Below are positions 24,907-33,912 of a stretch of DNA of 64,000 nucleotides, piece after piece. The stretch is taken from NCBI GenBank assembly GCA_044361365.1, contig JBIKIW010000002.1, positions 1 through 64,000 of the forward strand, given 5' to 3'. Position numbers and translations under genes: made by a program. This stretch comes from JBIKIW01 sp044361365. Its GTDB lineage: Bacteria; Patescibacteriota; JACMRA01. Within the stretch, counting starts at the first letter, position 1; every line of letters begins with the position of its first letter. Under the pieces are notes generated by a model, which saw only the letters and a list, made by a program, of their open reading frames with translations, was not told where the DNA came from and did not search any database.

Positions 24907-25485
24907 CTAAAAAATACTCTCACTTAAATTCCCAACTTTTATTTGGTTTTTAGAAGCCACTGGTTTTGCCAGTAACACCTCTTTTTGTTGATGTAAATCA
25001 AAATATTTTAGGGTTTTACCACTTCTAATAAGCCTAAATAAATTTTCAGTCAGTCTAACATCATTTAAGCAATAATCTGCTAATTCAAACCACTTATTTT
25101 CTTTATGATAATTTTTAAATTGTTGATACGAATCAGTTTTAATATCATCAGTTAAATTAGCTTTGCAAAGGTCGTTTAGTTTAATCTTAAATCCAGCCTG
25201 CTTTTCAAATTCTAATAAAAGATCGTAACTGGGAAGTTCACTAAGATTGTATGAGCAGTATTTTTGCAGAACTGGAAAATCAAACCAAAGGTGATTAAAG
25301 CCAACTATCAAATCAGCCTCGAGCAATAATTTAAGAAAATCTTCTATTTCAGACTCAAAAAAAGCTAAATATTTATCAATCCAGCTAATATAAGCACCTA
25401 CTACAGAGGTTCGAAACTCACTTGTATCGATATGTTTTAGATAAGATGGGCTGTAGGTTTCAATGTCGAAAGTTATGTAATTCAT
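24907..25485 (-). CDS. DEDD-family 3'-5' exonuclease (PolB-like)
   Basis: This 192-residue protein has exonuclease motifs in order: FDIET (Asp7, Glu9), GFNHLWFDFPVL near residue 99 and YCLNDVRLTENL near 150. These match the ribonuclease H-like 3'-5' exonuclease domain of family B polymerases, here as a stand-alone protein. Whether the substrate is DNA or RNA is not clear. It is 14 nt downstream of the lemA gene in the same direction. Confidence 0.8.
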   Translation of the reverse strand: MNYITFDIETYSPSYLKHIDTSEFRTSVVGAYISWIDKYLAFFESEIEDFLKLLLEADLIVGFNHLWFDFPVLQKYCSYNLSELPSYDLLLEFEKQAGFKIKLNDLCKANLTDDIKTDSYQQFKNYHKENKWFELADYCLNDVRLTENLFRLIRSGKTLKYFDLHQQKEVLLAKPVASKNQIKVGNLSESIF

Positions 25486-25499
25486 AGATTATTAAATAA

Positions 25500-26078
25500 T
25501 TAGAACTGGATTTTTGGATTCTTTCTTTCTTCAGTTGGATTTTCTAGTTCAAAAAAGACTTCTGGTTTGGCTTGAGCAAGACCTTTAAAAAGTACAGTCG
25601 GAAACTGGTCTTGAACAGTGTTGTAATCAGAAACAACTTGGTTATAAAATCTTCGAGAAGCTAGTATTCTGTCTTCGGTGTTGGTTAACTCCTCTTGAAG
25701 TTGGCTAAAGTTTTGGTTGGATTTGAGGTCTGGGTAACTTTCTGATAAGGCAAAAAGCTGTCTTAAAGATCCTGAAAGCATGTTCTCAGCAGCAATTTTT
25801 TCTTTGCTAAGTCCGGAAATATCAATTGCTTGTTGTCTGGCCTTGATTACTTTTTCAAGGGCTTCAGTTTCAAAAGTTTTAGCACCTTTGACCGTTTCTA
25901 CAAGGTTTGGGATTAGATCATATCTTCTTTTAAGCTGAACGTCTATATCACTAGCACCTTCTCTAGTTTTGTTTTTTAAATCAATCAAACGGTTGTAGCT
26001 AGAAATTGCTATAGCGATTATTATTAAACCAATAAATGCTAAAATAAGGAGTATAATGAGTGTAAGTGTAATTGTCAT
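25500..26078 (-). CDS. lemA: LemA family membrane protein
   Basis: This 192-residue protein has an N-terminal membrane helix (residues 3-27) followed by the LemA signature: YNRLIDLKNKTREGASDIDVQLKRR is its core region, then DLIPNLVETVKG, and ARQQAIDISG near 85. The rest forms the helical bundle of the family, with SYPDLKSNQNF and RRFYNQVVSDYN. LemA proteins are widespread and their exact role is unknown. The active surface is expected outside the membrane. Confidence 0.93.
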   Translation of the reverse strand: MTITLTLIILLILAFIGLIIIAIAISSYNRLIDLKNKTREGASDIDVQLKRRYDLIPNLVETVKGAKTFETEALEKVIKARQQAIDISGLSKEKIAAENMLSGSLRQLFALSESYPDLKSNQNFSQLQEELTNTEDRILASRRFYNQVVSDYNTVQDQFPTVLFKGLAQAKPEVFFELENPTEERKNPKIQF

Positions 26079-26156
26079 AATTTTAAGTTCATATAAAAAT
26101 TTCTTTTTAATGTTAGGTTGTCAATTTATAGTTTTAGTTTAATTTTAAGTTTGTTT

Positions 26157-27380
26157 ATGCCTGAGTCAACTAATTTTTTTAAAAATAGAATTTTTCTTGT
26201 AAGTTTTGTATCGGTTATAATAATAGGTATTTTGGCTGGGGGTGTTTTTTATTACAACTCGAAACAAAAAGATACAAAATCAGATAGTAAATCCAGTACA
26301 AAAGTAAAACCACCTAACAAAATTGAGGCTAAAATTAAGAATAAAGAAATTACGTACGCTAGTTGGATTCCTGATTGGGGAACTGACTCTGGATTAGAGA
26401 GTTTGAAACAAAATACTAAAGTTATCGACTCTATTTCACCTGTTTGGTATGAAGCAAATAAAAATGGAGAATTAGTAAATAAAACCCCTAAGAATTCTCA
26501 AGAAATGCTTGATTACGCTAGTAATAATCAAATTGAAATTATTCCTAGTATCGCTTGTTTTGATCATGAGATTTTGACTGAGATTTTGCAAAATCAAACT
26601 AACCTAGATAAGCATGTGGACTCCATTTTGAAAACTGTTTTAGATAATAATTATGACGGAATTGACATCGACTATGAGTCAACTAAGCTAAGTGATAAAG
26701 ACAAATTTTTTGAGTTTTTGGAAAAGCTTTCAGGAAAATTAAAAACAAACCAGAAAAAATTAAGTATCGCAGTCTTGGCAAAGTGGGGAGATGATGTAAT
26801 TTATCCAGGATTAAAAGAAACCCGTGCCGTTCAGGACTGGTCAAAAATAGCCCCGCTAGTAGATGAAATCAGAATCATGACCTATGACTACACCGGCGGC
26901 GGGTCGCTTTATCCAGGGCCAATTGGACCGCTAAATTGGCAAGAAGATGTAATTAAATACGCACTTACCAAAGCTCCAAAAGAAAAATATGTTTTAGGAG
27001 TTCATCTTTATGGATATGAACAGTGGGTAGAAGTTAAAAATCCATCTCAAGATAAAAAATTTGGTGATCCAAAACTAAAATTTACACCAGACTTTAAAAA
27101 TCAGACCAGTGGAGAAGAACCTATGAGATCTTACACCTATCAAACTGTTCAGAGGATACTCAAAGACTACCCAGGAACTACTGATAACTATCAAGGTGAA
27201 AAAATCTACAGTTATTCTAAAACCAATGATGATACTGGAATCTTAGAAAATCGAGTTTTAGTTTATATCGACCCAGAAGGTATTCAAGCTAGAAAAGATT
27301 TAGCTAAAAAATACGGACTTCAAGGTATTGCTTTTTGGAGGGTTGGAGCTGATGGGGATTTGTTGAAGGGGCTGAAGTAG
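26157..27380 (+). CDS. Glycoside hydrolase family 18 protein (chitinase/YaaH-like), membrane-anchored
   Basis: This protein is 407 residues from ATG 26157; the frame also offers a start at 26118. It has an N-terminal membrane helix, a Lys/Ser-rich linker (residues 40-65), then a GH18 barrel. The catalytic motif YDGIDIDYE lies near residues 168-176, with the acid/base Glu present. MTYDYTGGGS and IAFWRVGADG near the end match barrel strands seen in spore-germination-type GH18 proteins. It probably cuts a cell-wall or beta-linked N-acetylglucosamine polymer outside the cell. Confidence 0.88.
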   Translation: MPESTNFFKNRIFLVSFVSVIIIGILAGGVFYYNSKQKDTKSDSKSSTKVKPPNKIEAKIKNKEITYASWIPDWGTDSGLESLKQNTKVIDSISPVWYEANKNGELVNKTPKNSQEMLDYASNNQIEIIPSIACFDHEILTEILQNQTNLDKHVDSILKTVLDNNYDGIDIDYESTKLSDKDKFFEFLEKLSGKLKTNQKKLSIAVLAKWGDDVIYPGLKETRAVQDWSKIAPLVDEIRIMTYDYTGGGSLYPGPIGPLNWQEDVIKYALTKAPKEKYVLGVHLYGYEQWVEVKNPSQDKKFGDPKLKFTPDFKNQTSGEEPMRSYTYQTVQRILKDYPGTTDNYQGEKIYSYSKTNDDTGILENRVLVYIDPEGIQARKDLAKKYGLQGIAFWRVGADGDLLKGLK

Positions 27381-27408
27381 TAGTACTTTAAAAAAGTCTT
27401 TGATCGTT

Positions 27409-27547
27409 CTACTTATATTTTTCCAAAAATTCTGGAATTGCTTCCTCTTGGCTACCTTTGCCCAAGCTTTTTTGTTTAGCTAAAAGCCATAGATTATACA
27501 GACTATCGGTTTCTGGTTGCTTCTGCATATCTTTTGGTATACCCCTT
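27409..27547 (-). pseudogene. Displaced C-terminal part of the DUF6624-like gene
   Basis: Read in the frame one base away from the upstream gene, this stretch encodes about 43 residues. They include ERGIPKDMQKQPETDSLYNL and WLLAKQKSLGKGSQEEA, and the frame ends at TAG. It continues the upstream protein without any gap if one base of the T run is removed. It is either a real frameshift mutation or an assembly error. Confidence 0.6.
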
Positions 27548-28198
27548 TCAACTAAAAAAGTGCAAAATAAAGCAAGGATTGTTTATAAAATTTTCTTTCA
27601 GGTTATCTGGTAAATCTATTAAATTTTCTCCATCACTTTGCGTTCCAAAAAATTGATAACCGTACAAGCCCATTGTGATTCGATCTGTTAAATAGTAAAA
27701 ATAAACCAGGCTTAAATTTTCTGGATTCTTTTTAAGGCATTCATACATTTGCTTCAAACCTTCTTTTTGAAACTCTCTATCTCTATCAGAATGTTGATAA
27801 CTTACCCAAGCAGCATCTATAACTTTAGAATCAAACTCAGTTAAGCCAGGAAAACCTCCTATATTTTTGATAAATTGTTTTGATTCTTCTTCCAGGTCTT
27901 TCATCATAGCGTGAGCTTTTAAAAACAGATCATAAGCTACTTTTTCTTCTCCATTCATCTCTTCAGGGGTTTTTTCGTAAAATTCAGGATTTTTACCGTA
28001 ACCTGAATCAAAGACTTTTTCAAGCATTCTTCTTGGAGCTTGATCTTTTTCGAGGGTTTCTTTGGCCCACTTGTTGGCATATTCTTGTTTTTTTAATAAC
28101 TCCCAGCCTTTTTCCGCCAAGGTTTTTTTGGCTTGCTGACCTTCATAATTAGTTTTTGGAACTTTATCTAAAGTGGTTTCTAAACTAGAATCAAACAT
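27548..28198 (-). CDS. DUF6624-like protein, frameshifted near the 3' end
   Basis: This 216-residue frame has the pattern AAWVSYQHSDRDREFQ near residue 130, then YYLTDRITMGLYGYQFFGTQ near 175, matching my recollection of DUF6624 proteins. The frame ends early after NPCFILHFFS. In the next frame, sense sequence continues directly (LVERGIPKDMQKQ and onward) to a stop at 27409. Removing one T from the six-base T run at about 27555-27560 restores one 262-residue protein over 27409-28198. Function unknown; it has no signal peptide. Confidence 0.65.
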   Translation of the reverse strand: MFDSSLETTLDKVPKTNYEGQQAKKTLAEKGWELLKKQEYANKWAKETLEKDQAPRRMLEKVFDSGYGKNPEFYEKTPEEMNGEEKVAYDLFLKAHAMMKDLEEESKQFIKNIGGFPGLTEFDSKVIDAAWVSYQHSDRDREFQKEGLKQMYECLKKNPENLSLVYFYYLTDRITMGLYGYQFFGTQSDGENLIDLPDNLKENFINNPCFILHFFS

Positions 28199-28246
28199 AT
28201 TAAAACTTATAAATTAGTATTAGCTAGTTTGATCTTTTGTACAACT

Positions 28247-29560
28247 CTAATCAATCAAAGTCTCATTTTCAACTGTAGGAATTTGGTTGGAAGATTGGTC
28301 TAAAAGCAAGATATTTCTTTCCACTCCAAGTAGGTTTTTTTCGGCTTGATCGTAATTTTGTTGAGCTTGCCTAATTTTCTCTCCAAGCTTTCGGTATTCA
28401 TTTTTGAAGCTATCAATATTTTTTTGAATTTGCTTTAAACCAAGTACAATATTTTCGGCATTTTGACTGATTTCCAACCTAAACTGGTAGGCTTTAATCA
28501 GCATGATTTGAGGGAAAATGGTGTTTGGAGAAATAATAGAAACTTTTTGTTTGCGTAAAAATTCCAAAACCTCCTGATTTTTTTCGGTATCCAAAACTTC
28601 GTTGTATAAACTTTCACTTGGTAAATACAAAAACAGCGAATCCACAAAATTATTTTTGTAATATTTTTCTCCAATTTCTTTAGCCATCGCCATAACCGTT
28701 CGTAAAAATTCTTTTCTTTTACCTTCTCGTTCACCGATTTCAGCTTCGATATAATCTTGATATTTAGTAAGTGGGAATTTGGCGTCAATTCCAATTTTAC
28801 GATCATCAACATAAATCACAAAATCAATAATTTCATTAGAATTTGGGACCTTGATTTGTTTGCCCCAACTGTCTTTGGCTAAATTTTCATCGAGTAAACT
28901 TTCCAAATAATTTTCGGCAAATCCACCAAAAGCTTTGGAGCTAGTTCGACTAAAAATTGTGTTTAGTTTTTCCACCGATTTGGTAGATTCAATCATCTTT
29001 TGAGCAGTGGACTGAATTTGACCTAGATTTTGGCTAACTTCTTGGAAAGATTTGAGATTCCTAGCAAAGTTTTCGTCCAGTTTTTTTTGCACATCCAGGT
29101 TGATTTGATCAAGTCTTTGTTGGTTGGTTTTATTTAGTAACTCAAAATTTTTGTTGTTGATTTCTACTAAACTTTGGATTGATTGATTTAATTTTTCTTG
29201 AATTGAGTTTTGAATTCCAGTAAGTTTTAGCTGGTTGTTTTCTTGCATTTTTTGAAACTGAATTTCTAGCTTTGAAGACTGTTCGCTAAGCATCAATTTT
29301 TGTTCACTTTTGAGCATTAAAAAATTGGTTTCTAGTTTGTTTTCATAGTTATTGAGAGCTTCAATTTGACTTCGTTGATTCAGATTCATTTTGTCCATCA
29401 TTCTTTCCACAAACTCACTTTGAGACTGTCCTAGTTTTAAAAATAGGCTGTTAACTAATTTTTCTTCGTCCAATTTTTCTGTTCCAGGCTGTTGACGAGA
29501 GATTAGAAAAAGTACCATTCCTAAAATGATTACCAATATAAATATGATCAAAAAATCCAT
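28247..29560 (-). CDS. rmuC: RmuC family DNA recombination protein
   Basis: This 437-residue protein has an N-terminal membrane helix (residues 3-22), then a long Gln/Glu/Leu-rich coiled coil (about 35-200). The RmuC nuclease-like domain follows: FGGFAENYLESLL near 210, IIDFVIYVDDRKIGIDAKFPL near 245 with the acidic and lysine residues of a PD-(D/E)XK core, and PNTIFPQIMLIKAYQFRLE near 350. RmuC limits inversion of short inverted repeats in E. coli. Its start codon overlaps the divergent gene on the plus strand. Confidence 0.93.
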   Translation of the reverse strand: MDFLIIFILVIILGMVLFLISRQQPGTEKLDEEKLVNSLFLKLGQSQSEFVERMMDKMNLNQRSQIEALNNYENKLETNFLMLKSEQKLMLSEQSSKLEIQFQKMQENNQLKLTGIQNSIQEKLNQSIQSLVEINNKNFELLNKTNQQRLDQINLDVQKKLDENFARNLKSFQEVSQNLGQIQSTAQKMIESTKSVEKLNTIFSRTSSKAFGGFAENYLESLLDENLAKDSWGKQIKVPNSNEIIDFVIYVDDRKIGIDAKFPLTKYQDYIEAEIGEREGKRKEFLRTVMAMAKEIGEKYYKNNFVDSLFLYLPSESLYNEVLDTEKNQEVLEFLRKQKVSIISPNTIFPQIMLIKAYQFRLEISQNAENIVLGLKQIQKNIDSFKNEYRKLGEKIRQAQQNYDQAEKNLLGVERNILLLDQSSNQIPTVENETLID

Positions 29561-29957
29561 AGTTTTTTATTTAAACAATCAATTAGAGGTTTATGAGCTA
29601 GATTATGTCAAAGAAAGCATTGAACTTTTGGCTTTAGAAAAATCTGAAAAAAGACTCCAGCTCTTTGAAACTTTTGAAGGTGTTTGGCTAGAAATTTGGG
29701 AAAAGATTAAAAAAACTTCTGAGATTTATTTTGTACTTGGCGATCAGGCAGGATTTACTAATACTAGAATTGTATATTTGTGGTTAAAAAGTCTATCCGA
29801 ATTTGGGCTTTCAATTGAATTAAAAATAGTTAAAAATAGTAATTTTGTAGATCTTCAAAATCAACCTTTTAGTCTTATTAAATCAATCCTTCAATCAGCT
29901 ACCAAGCAGGATTTGCTCTACAGTCAGGAGCCAAGGATCGGTCAGAAGATTAATTAA
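29547..29957 (+). CDS. Possible degenerate TsaB-like protein
   Basis: This 136-residue frame lies directly after the divergent rmuC start, overlapping it by 14 nt. The central segment IYFVLGDQAGFTNTRIVYLWLKSL resembles the GPGSFTGLRIG.AFAKGL block of TsaB, the non-catalytic partner of TsaD in tRNA t6A synthesis. Length and order (an N-terminal strand region, then helices, then this block) also fit the N-lobe of TsaB. The nucleotide-binding N-terminus (IDTS) is not visible. The match is weak and the gene could be something else. Confidence 0.4.
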   Translation: MKKSIVFYLNNQLEVYELDYVKESIELLALEKSEKRLQLFETFEGVWLEIWEKIKKTSEIYFVLGDQAGFTNTRIVYLWLKSLSEFGLSIELKIVKNSNFVDLQNQPFSLIKSILQSATKQDLLYSQEPRIGQKIN

Positions 29958-30035
29958 GCCTAGCCAAGAAATTTCACATACTGAAAAAACAACCATTTGG
30001 GGTTGGAATATTTGAATTTAAACTTTTATAAAAAA

Positions 30036-30434
30036 TTATTTAAGCTTTTTTTCAACGGTTTTGAGGGCAGATTTGCCTTTTTGTTTCTTCCAATAAAAAT
30101 ATCCAAAACTTAGACAGGCTAGAATTACAACTGCGATAAACCAATCAAAACCTCCACTTCTAACTGTAGTTGCTGGTTGAACTTGGGTAGTGACTGATTG
30201 TTGAGTTACTACTATAGAATTGTTTTGCAAAGATGAATTAGTTTGAGTCGAGGAGGAAGGAGAAGATCTTTGGTTTGGAGAAGGCAGTCCAACTTGAGTA
30301 GTTTTTTGATCTGGAGGAGTAGCATCTCCAGGCATAGCTTGGGCATTAGCCCCAATTTGCACAAAAAGTGGAAAAATCAAGCTGATAAAAACCAGGCTCC
30401 AGAAAAAAGTTCGTTTATTAAGATAAATATTCAC
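30036..30434 (-). CDS. Secreted Ser/Thr/Gln-rich protein with C-terminal membrane anchor
   Basis: This 132-residue protein has a signal peptide (hydrophobic 9-27, cleavage near ANAQA), a low-complexity middle rich in Ser, Thr, Gln and Pro, then GGFDWFIAVVILACLSFGYFYW as the membrane anchor and a Lys-rich tail. This is the shape of a wall-spanning surface protein. There is no LPXTG before the anchor, so it is not an obvious sortase substrate. Function unknown. Confidence 0.6.
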   Translation of the reverse strand: MNIYLNKRTFFWSLVFISLIFPLFVQIGANAQAMPGDATPPDQKTTQVGLPSPNQRSSPSSSTQTNSSLQNNSIVVTQQSVTTQVQPATTVRSGGFDWFIAVVILACLSFGYFYWKKQKGKSALKTVEKKLK

Positions 30435-30510
30435 TTAAACATATTAACACAAAATATACTTTATTTCAAATTTAAAATTAGACTTGCTCTAACAACTCAA
30501 AAGATGAACC

Positions 30511-30644
30511 TATAGCTAAACCAATATTAAACTAAACACTTGTCTGCGGATACTGGCATCATCACATATTCCTAATTTAGAAAGACTTTAAAGCTCAAAC
30601 AGTCCTCGCCTTCGTTATCTACTTTAAATATGATTTAGCTATAT
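30511..30644. mobile_element. Miniature inverted-repeat element family B, copy 2
   Basis: This 134-bp element runs from TATAGCTAAACCAATATTAA to the matching inverted end TTTAAATATGATTTAGCTATA. The core holds ACACTTGTCTGCGG and CAGTCCTCGCCTTCGTTATC, as in the copies at 61180 and (inverted) 62383. It fills most of the gap between the secreted protein gene and ruvB. No coding capacity. Confidence 0.85.
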
Positions 30645-30748
30645 TTAATACCAAATTGCTTAAAAGTACGTAAACAAATTTAGGGATGTGAATGAAAAAA
30701 CATCTATCGAAGTTTATAATCACCTAAAAACTATCACTCGTTTAAATA

Positions 30749-31825
30749 CTAACTATCTAACAAAGAAACTGCTCCTATTTTACCATCAATTTTGTTCAAA
30801 AATTCTCTTCCTTTGTGGGTCAATTTTCGACCTTCAATACCTTTGTCGATAAAACCAAGGTGTAATAAATATGGTTCAATTACAGTTTCTACTGTGGCAG
30901 ACTCTTCCATCAAGATTGCACTCAAGGTTTTTAGTCCGTTAGCTCCATTTTCTAAAGAACGAAGGTAATTTAAGTCAGCTGAGGTTAGTCCATTTTTATA
31001 AATTCCAAGCTCGTCTAAGATTTCTTCCGTTTTGGCTTTATTAATGATTTTAATTTTGTGAACCAACTGGTAATCTCTAATCCTTTTTAAAAGATTGTTT
31101 GTGACCCTAGGGACTCCTCTACACCTTTGGCAAATAAGCATTTTGGACTCTTCGTCTAATTTTATTTTCAATACACTAGAATTACGATCGATTAATTCTA
31201 AAATTTCACTTGGGTTATAAGCCTGTAGATGAAAAACATTAGTAAAACGATCTTTTAGGGGTTTAGATAATTTCCCGAGTTGAGTGGTAGCTCCCACAAT
31301 CGTAATTGGTGGCAAATCTATTCGTACAGCCTTGGCGGTAGTAGCTTTACCCATTACCAAGTCCACCTGAAAGTTTTCCATGGCTCCATAAAGAGTTTCT
31401 TCTAAAGGTGCTTTCAGACGGTGAATTTCATCGATAAATAAAACTGTCTTAGGTTCAATGTTTACCAAAATGCTTACCAGATCTCCGACTCTTTGTAGTG
31501 AAGGGGCAGCAATGACTTTGAAGTTAGCTTGGATTTCTCGACTAATCAAGCTGGCAATTGTTGTTTTTCCAAGACCTGGTTGTCCATAAAACAAAAGGTG
31601 TTCGGGTAACCTATCCCGAATTTTACTAGATTCTAAAATCAAACTGAGTTGTTTTCGTAATTTATCTTGACCGATGTAGTCTTTGAGAGAATTTGGTCTG
31701 AGCTGCAAAAACTCTTCTTCTTCACGATTAGTTAGCCAGTCTAAATTATTTTTTTCAACTGGTTTTGGTTCGCTGGGGTTAGCTTCAACTTCTGGATTGT
31801 CTTGATTTTGGCTTGAAACTATCAT
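30749..31825 (-). CDS. ruvB: Holliday junction ATP-dependent DNA helicase RuvB
   Basis: This 358-residue AAA+ motor drives branch migration with RuvA. It has LRPNSLKDYIGQDKLRKQL near residue 40, Walker A GQPGLGKTT near 85, Walker B VLFIDEIHR near 130, sensor 1 GATTQLG near 175 (usually GATTRAG), the arginine finger region RFTN, and the winged-helix end (EPYLLHLGFIDKGIEGR, then THKGREFL). A charged N-terminal extension of about 35 residues precedes the core. No ruvA or ruvC is in the window. Confidence 0.95.
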   Translation of the reverse strand: MIVSSQNQDNPEVEANPSEPKPVEKNNLDWLTNREEEEFLQLRPNSLKDYIGQDKLRKQLSLILESSKIRDRLPEHLLFYGQPGLGKTTIASLISREIQANFKVIAAPSLQRVGDLVSILVNIEPKTVLFIDEIHRLKAPLEETLYGAMENFQVDLVMGKATTAKAVRIDLPPITIVGATTQLGKLSKPLKDRFTNVFHLQAYNPSEILELIDRNSSVLKIKLDEESKMLICQRCRGVPRVTNNLLKRIRDYQLVHKIKIINKAKTEEILDELGIYKNGLTSADLNYLRSLENGANGLKTLSAILMEESATVETVIEPYLLHLGFIDKGIEGRKLTHKGREFLNKIDGKIGAVSLLDS

Positions 31826-31967
31826 TTGAGGGGTTTTTAATTTTGTTAGTAATTTTTATAATTGGTTTTATCGTTGCTTTGTCTTTAATTTTAAATTAAG
31901 AGGTTTTTTCATTAAAAACTAAGATTACCTTTTGAAATTTTTAAGCCTAGAGCTAGTTTATATTTTA

Positions 31968-33443
31968 TTAAGATAAACTTTTTTCAAGTAATTCTTTAAA
32001 TCTTTGAGGGTTACCTTTTCCTTTACTTTCTTTCATACAAGCTCCAACCAAAAATCCAATTACCTGAACTTTTCCGGACTTATACTGCTCAACTACAGTT
32101 GAATTATTTGCAATCACAGCATCTACAAAAACTTGCAAAGCGGAATCATCTGAAACTTGCATCAAACCTTCTTTTTCTATTGTTTCTAGGGCATTTTTAT
32201 CTGGATTTTGAGTTAAAATCTCAACGGCTTTGGAAAGAGCTTGGTTGCTAATTTTTTTCTGTCTGAAAAGTTCAGCTAAATCTAAAGCTTGTTGGCTAGA
32301 AAGAACTTTCGAAATTGGGATTTCTAATTTTAAGGCTTGAGATAAAACTCCTCCTGAAATTAAGTTGCCAACTGCACGATAAATTTCTTGGTAATTTGAA
32401 TCTTCTGTTTTGATTAAATCAGTAGTTTGATTAAAAAGATCTCCGACTTCGTTTTGGCTGACGAATAGGTTGGTAATTTGTAGATTTAAACCTTTTTCCA
32501 AATATTTTTCTCGCTTTTGCATTGGTAAAATCGTTAGGTCATTTTTGGAAGGAATATCACCGTCTGAAATGGCTAAAATTTGTAGATCTGGTTCTGGAAA
32601 ATATCTGTAATCGTGAGCGTCTTCCTTGCCTCTTTGGCTTACGGATTTATTCAAATCATCTCTCCAACCACGAGTTTCTTGAGCTGGTGTCTGACCTTCT
32701 TCTAAAAGTTTAGTTTGTCTTATAATTTCACTTTCAATAGCTCTTCCTAACGCTCTAATTGAATTGATGTTTTTGATTTCAACTTTGTAATTTGGTAATC
32801 TTCCAGCTTCTTTTTGTTCTGGAGTTTGAAGACTGATATTGCAGTCAAATCTCATCTGACCTTTTTCCATGTCGGCTCCAGAAATATCTAAAGTTCGTAC
32901 CAAAAGTTGTAGCTCTGACACAAAAGCCGTTGCTTCTGGAGTTGAGCGAATTTCAGGTTCAGTTACAATTTCAATCAAAGGTGAACCTGATCGGTTATAG
33001 TCAACCAAAGTTTTTTCGCCTACGTGTAAAGATTTTCCAGCATCAGATTCTAAATGAGCTCTGGTTAAATTAACGGCACATTTTTGATAATTTTTACCGT
33101 CTTCATTGTCGATATAAAATTCCACTTTGCCGCCTTCCACTATTGGATTGTCGTATTGGCTGATTTGATAACCAGTAGGTAAATCTGGATAAAAATAATT
33201 TTTTCTGTCCCAGCGGGTTTTACTAGGTATTTTAGCATTTACGGCAACTCCAAAAGAAATAGCTTTTTTGACAGCAACTTTGTTTAAAAATGGTAATGCC
33301 CCAGGTTGACCTGTGCAAAATTCACAGATATTTTTGTTTGGTTCATCAGGAATATATTCATTTAGACACCTACAAAAGAGTTTGGTTTTGGTGTTTAGCT
33401 GAACGTGAATTTCTAATCCAATAATTGGAAAAAAGCTGGGCAT
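31968..33443 (-). CDS. gatB: Asp-tRNA(Asn)/Glu-tRNA(Gln) amidotransferase subunit B
   Basis: This 491-residue protein has GatB landmarks: IGLEIHVQLNTKTKLFC at the start, CTGQPGALPFLN near residue 45, the FYPDLPTGYQISQYD region near 90, and the C-terminal YqeY-like helical domain ending ASKGKGNPQ-type sequence (KESKGKGNPQRFKELLE). GatB transfers ammonia from GatA to misacylated tRNA, using ATP. The gatC gene lies divergently 142 nt away. gatA is not in the window. Confidence 0.96.
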   Translation of the reverse strand: MPSFFPIIGLEIHVQLNTKTKLFCRCLNEYIPDEPNKNICEFCTGQPGALPFLNKVAVKKAISFGVAVNAKIPSKTRWDRKNYFYPDLPTGYQISQYDNPIVEGGKVEFYIDNEDGKNYQKCAVNLTRAHLESDAGKSLHVGEKTLVDYNRSGSPLIEIVTEPEIRSTPEATAFVSELQLLVRTLDISGADMEKGQMRFDCNISLQTPEQKEAGRLPNYKVEIKNINSIRALGRAIESEIIRQTKLLEEGQTPAQETRGWRDDLNKSVSQRGKEDAHDYRYFPEPDLQILAISDGDIPSKNDLTILPMQKREKYLEKGLNLQITNLFVSQNEVGDLFNQTTDLIKTEDSNYQEIYRAVGNLISGGVLSQALKLEIPISKVLSSQQALDLAELFRQKKISNQALSKAVEILTQNPDKNALETIEKEGLMQVSDDSALQVFVDAVIANNSTVVEQYKSGKVQVIGFLVGACMKESKGKGNPQRFKELLEKSLS

Positions 33444-33585
33444 AATCTACTTTTAACCTAATTTAAGTTAGCTTTTATCGTCAAGATAAGTAACTTTATA
33501 ATCTATCGTATCAAGTTTTATAGAGAGCATTATTAACTGAATATCTTGACTATCTTTTTTAAACCTAGAACTATCAGATAGTAAT

Positions 33586-33909
33586 ATGTCTGACGCTCAA
33601 AAAATTACCACTCAAACTACCAAAAAAATGGCTTCTTTATCAAGAATTCGTAGCAATCCAAGTGACGATTTTTTAGAAATTAATACTCAAAACCTGAACG
33701 GAATTTTAGACTATATTAAAGAAATTCAATCTGTAGATACTGGTAATATTTCTCCCACAGATATAATTCAAACAATCACAATTGATAAACTCCGAGAAGA
33801 TGCACCAGAAACCGACCAAATCAAATATCAAGCTAAAAGGCAAAGAATTATTGCTAATTTCCCTAAAAAACAGGGTACTTTATTAATAATTCCAAATAGA
33901 ATTATCTAG
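33586..33909 (+). CDS. gatC: Asp-tRNA(Asn)/Glu-tRNA(Gln) amidotransferase subunit C
   Basis: This 107-residue protein has the GatC pattern: ILDYIKEIQSVDTGNISPTD near residue 40, then TIDKLREDAP, then RIIANFPKKQGTLLIIP at the end, where other GatC proteins read LREDEV and NAP...G.F.VP. The N-terminus is longer and polar. GatC stabilises the GatA-GatB contact. It is divergent from gatB and 3 nt before the glycosyltransferase gene, so it may be transcribed with that gene. Confidence 0.75.
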   Translation: MSDAQKITTQTTKKMASLSRIRSNPSDDFLEINTQNLNGILDYIKEIQSVDTGNISPTDIIQTITIDKLREDAPETDQIKYQAKRQRIIANFPKKQGTLLIIPNRII

Positions 33910-33912
33910 CAA

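Noticed and set aside
27548..27570. Programmed -1 frameshift at the T6 run of the DUF6624-like gene
   Set aside because: The downstream sense frame requires a +1 shift; a -1 slip at this site meets TAG at once.
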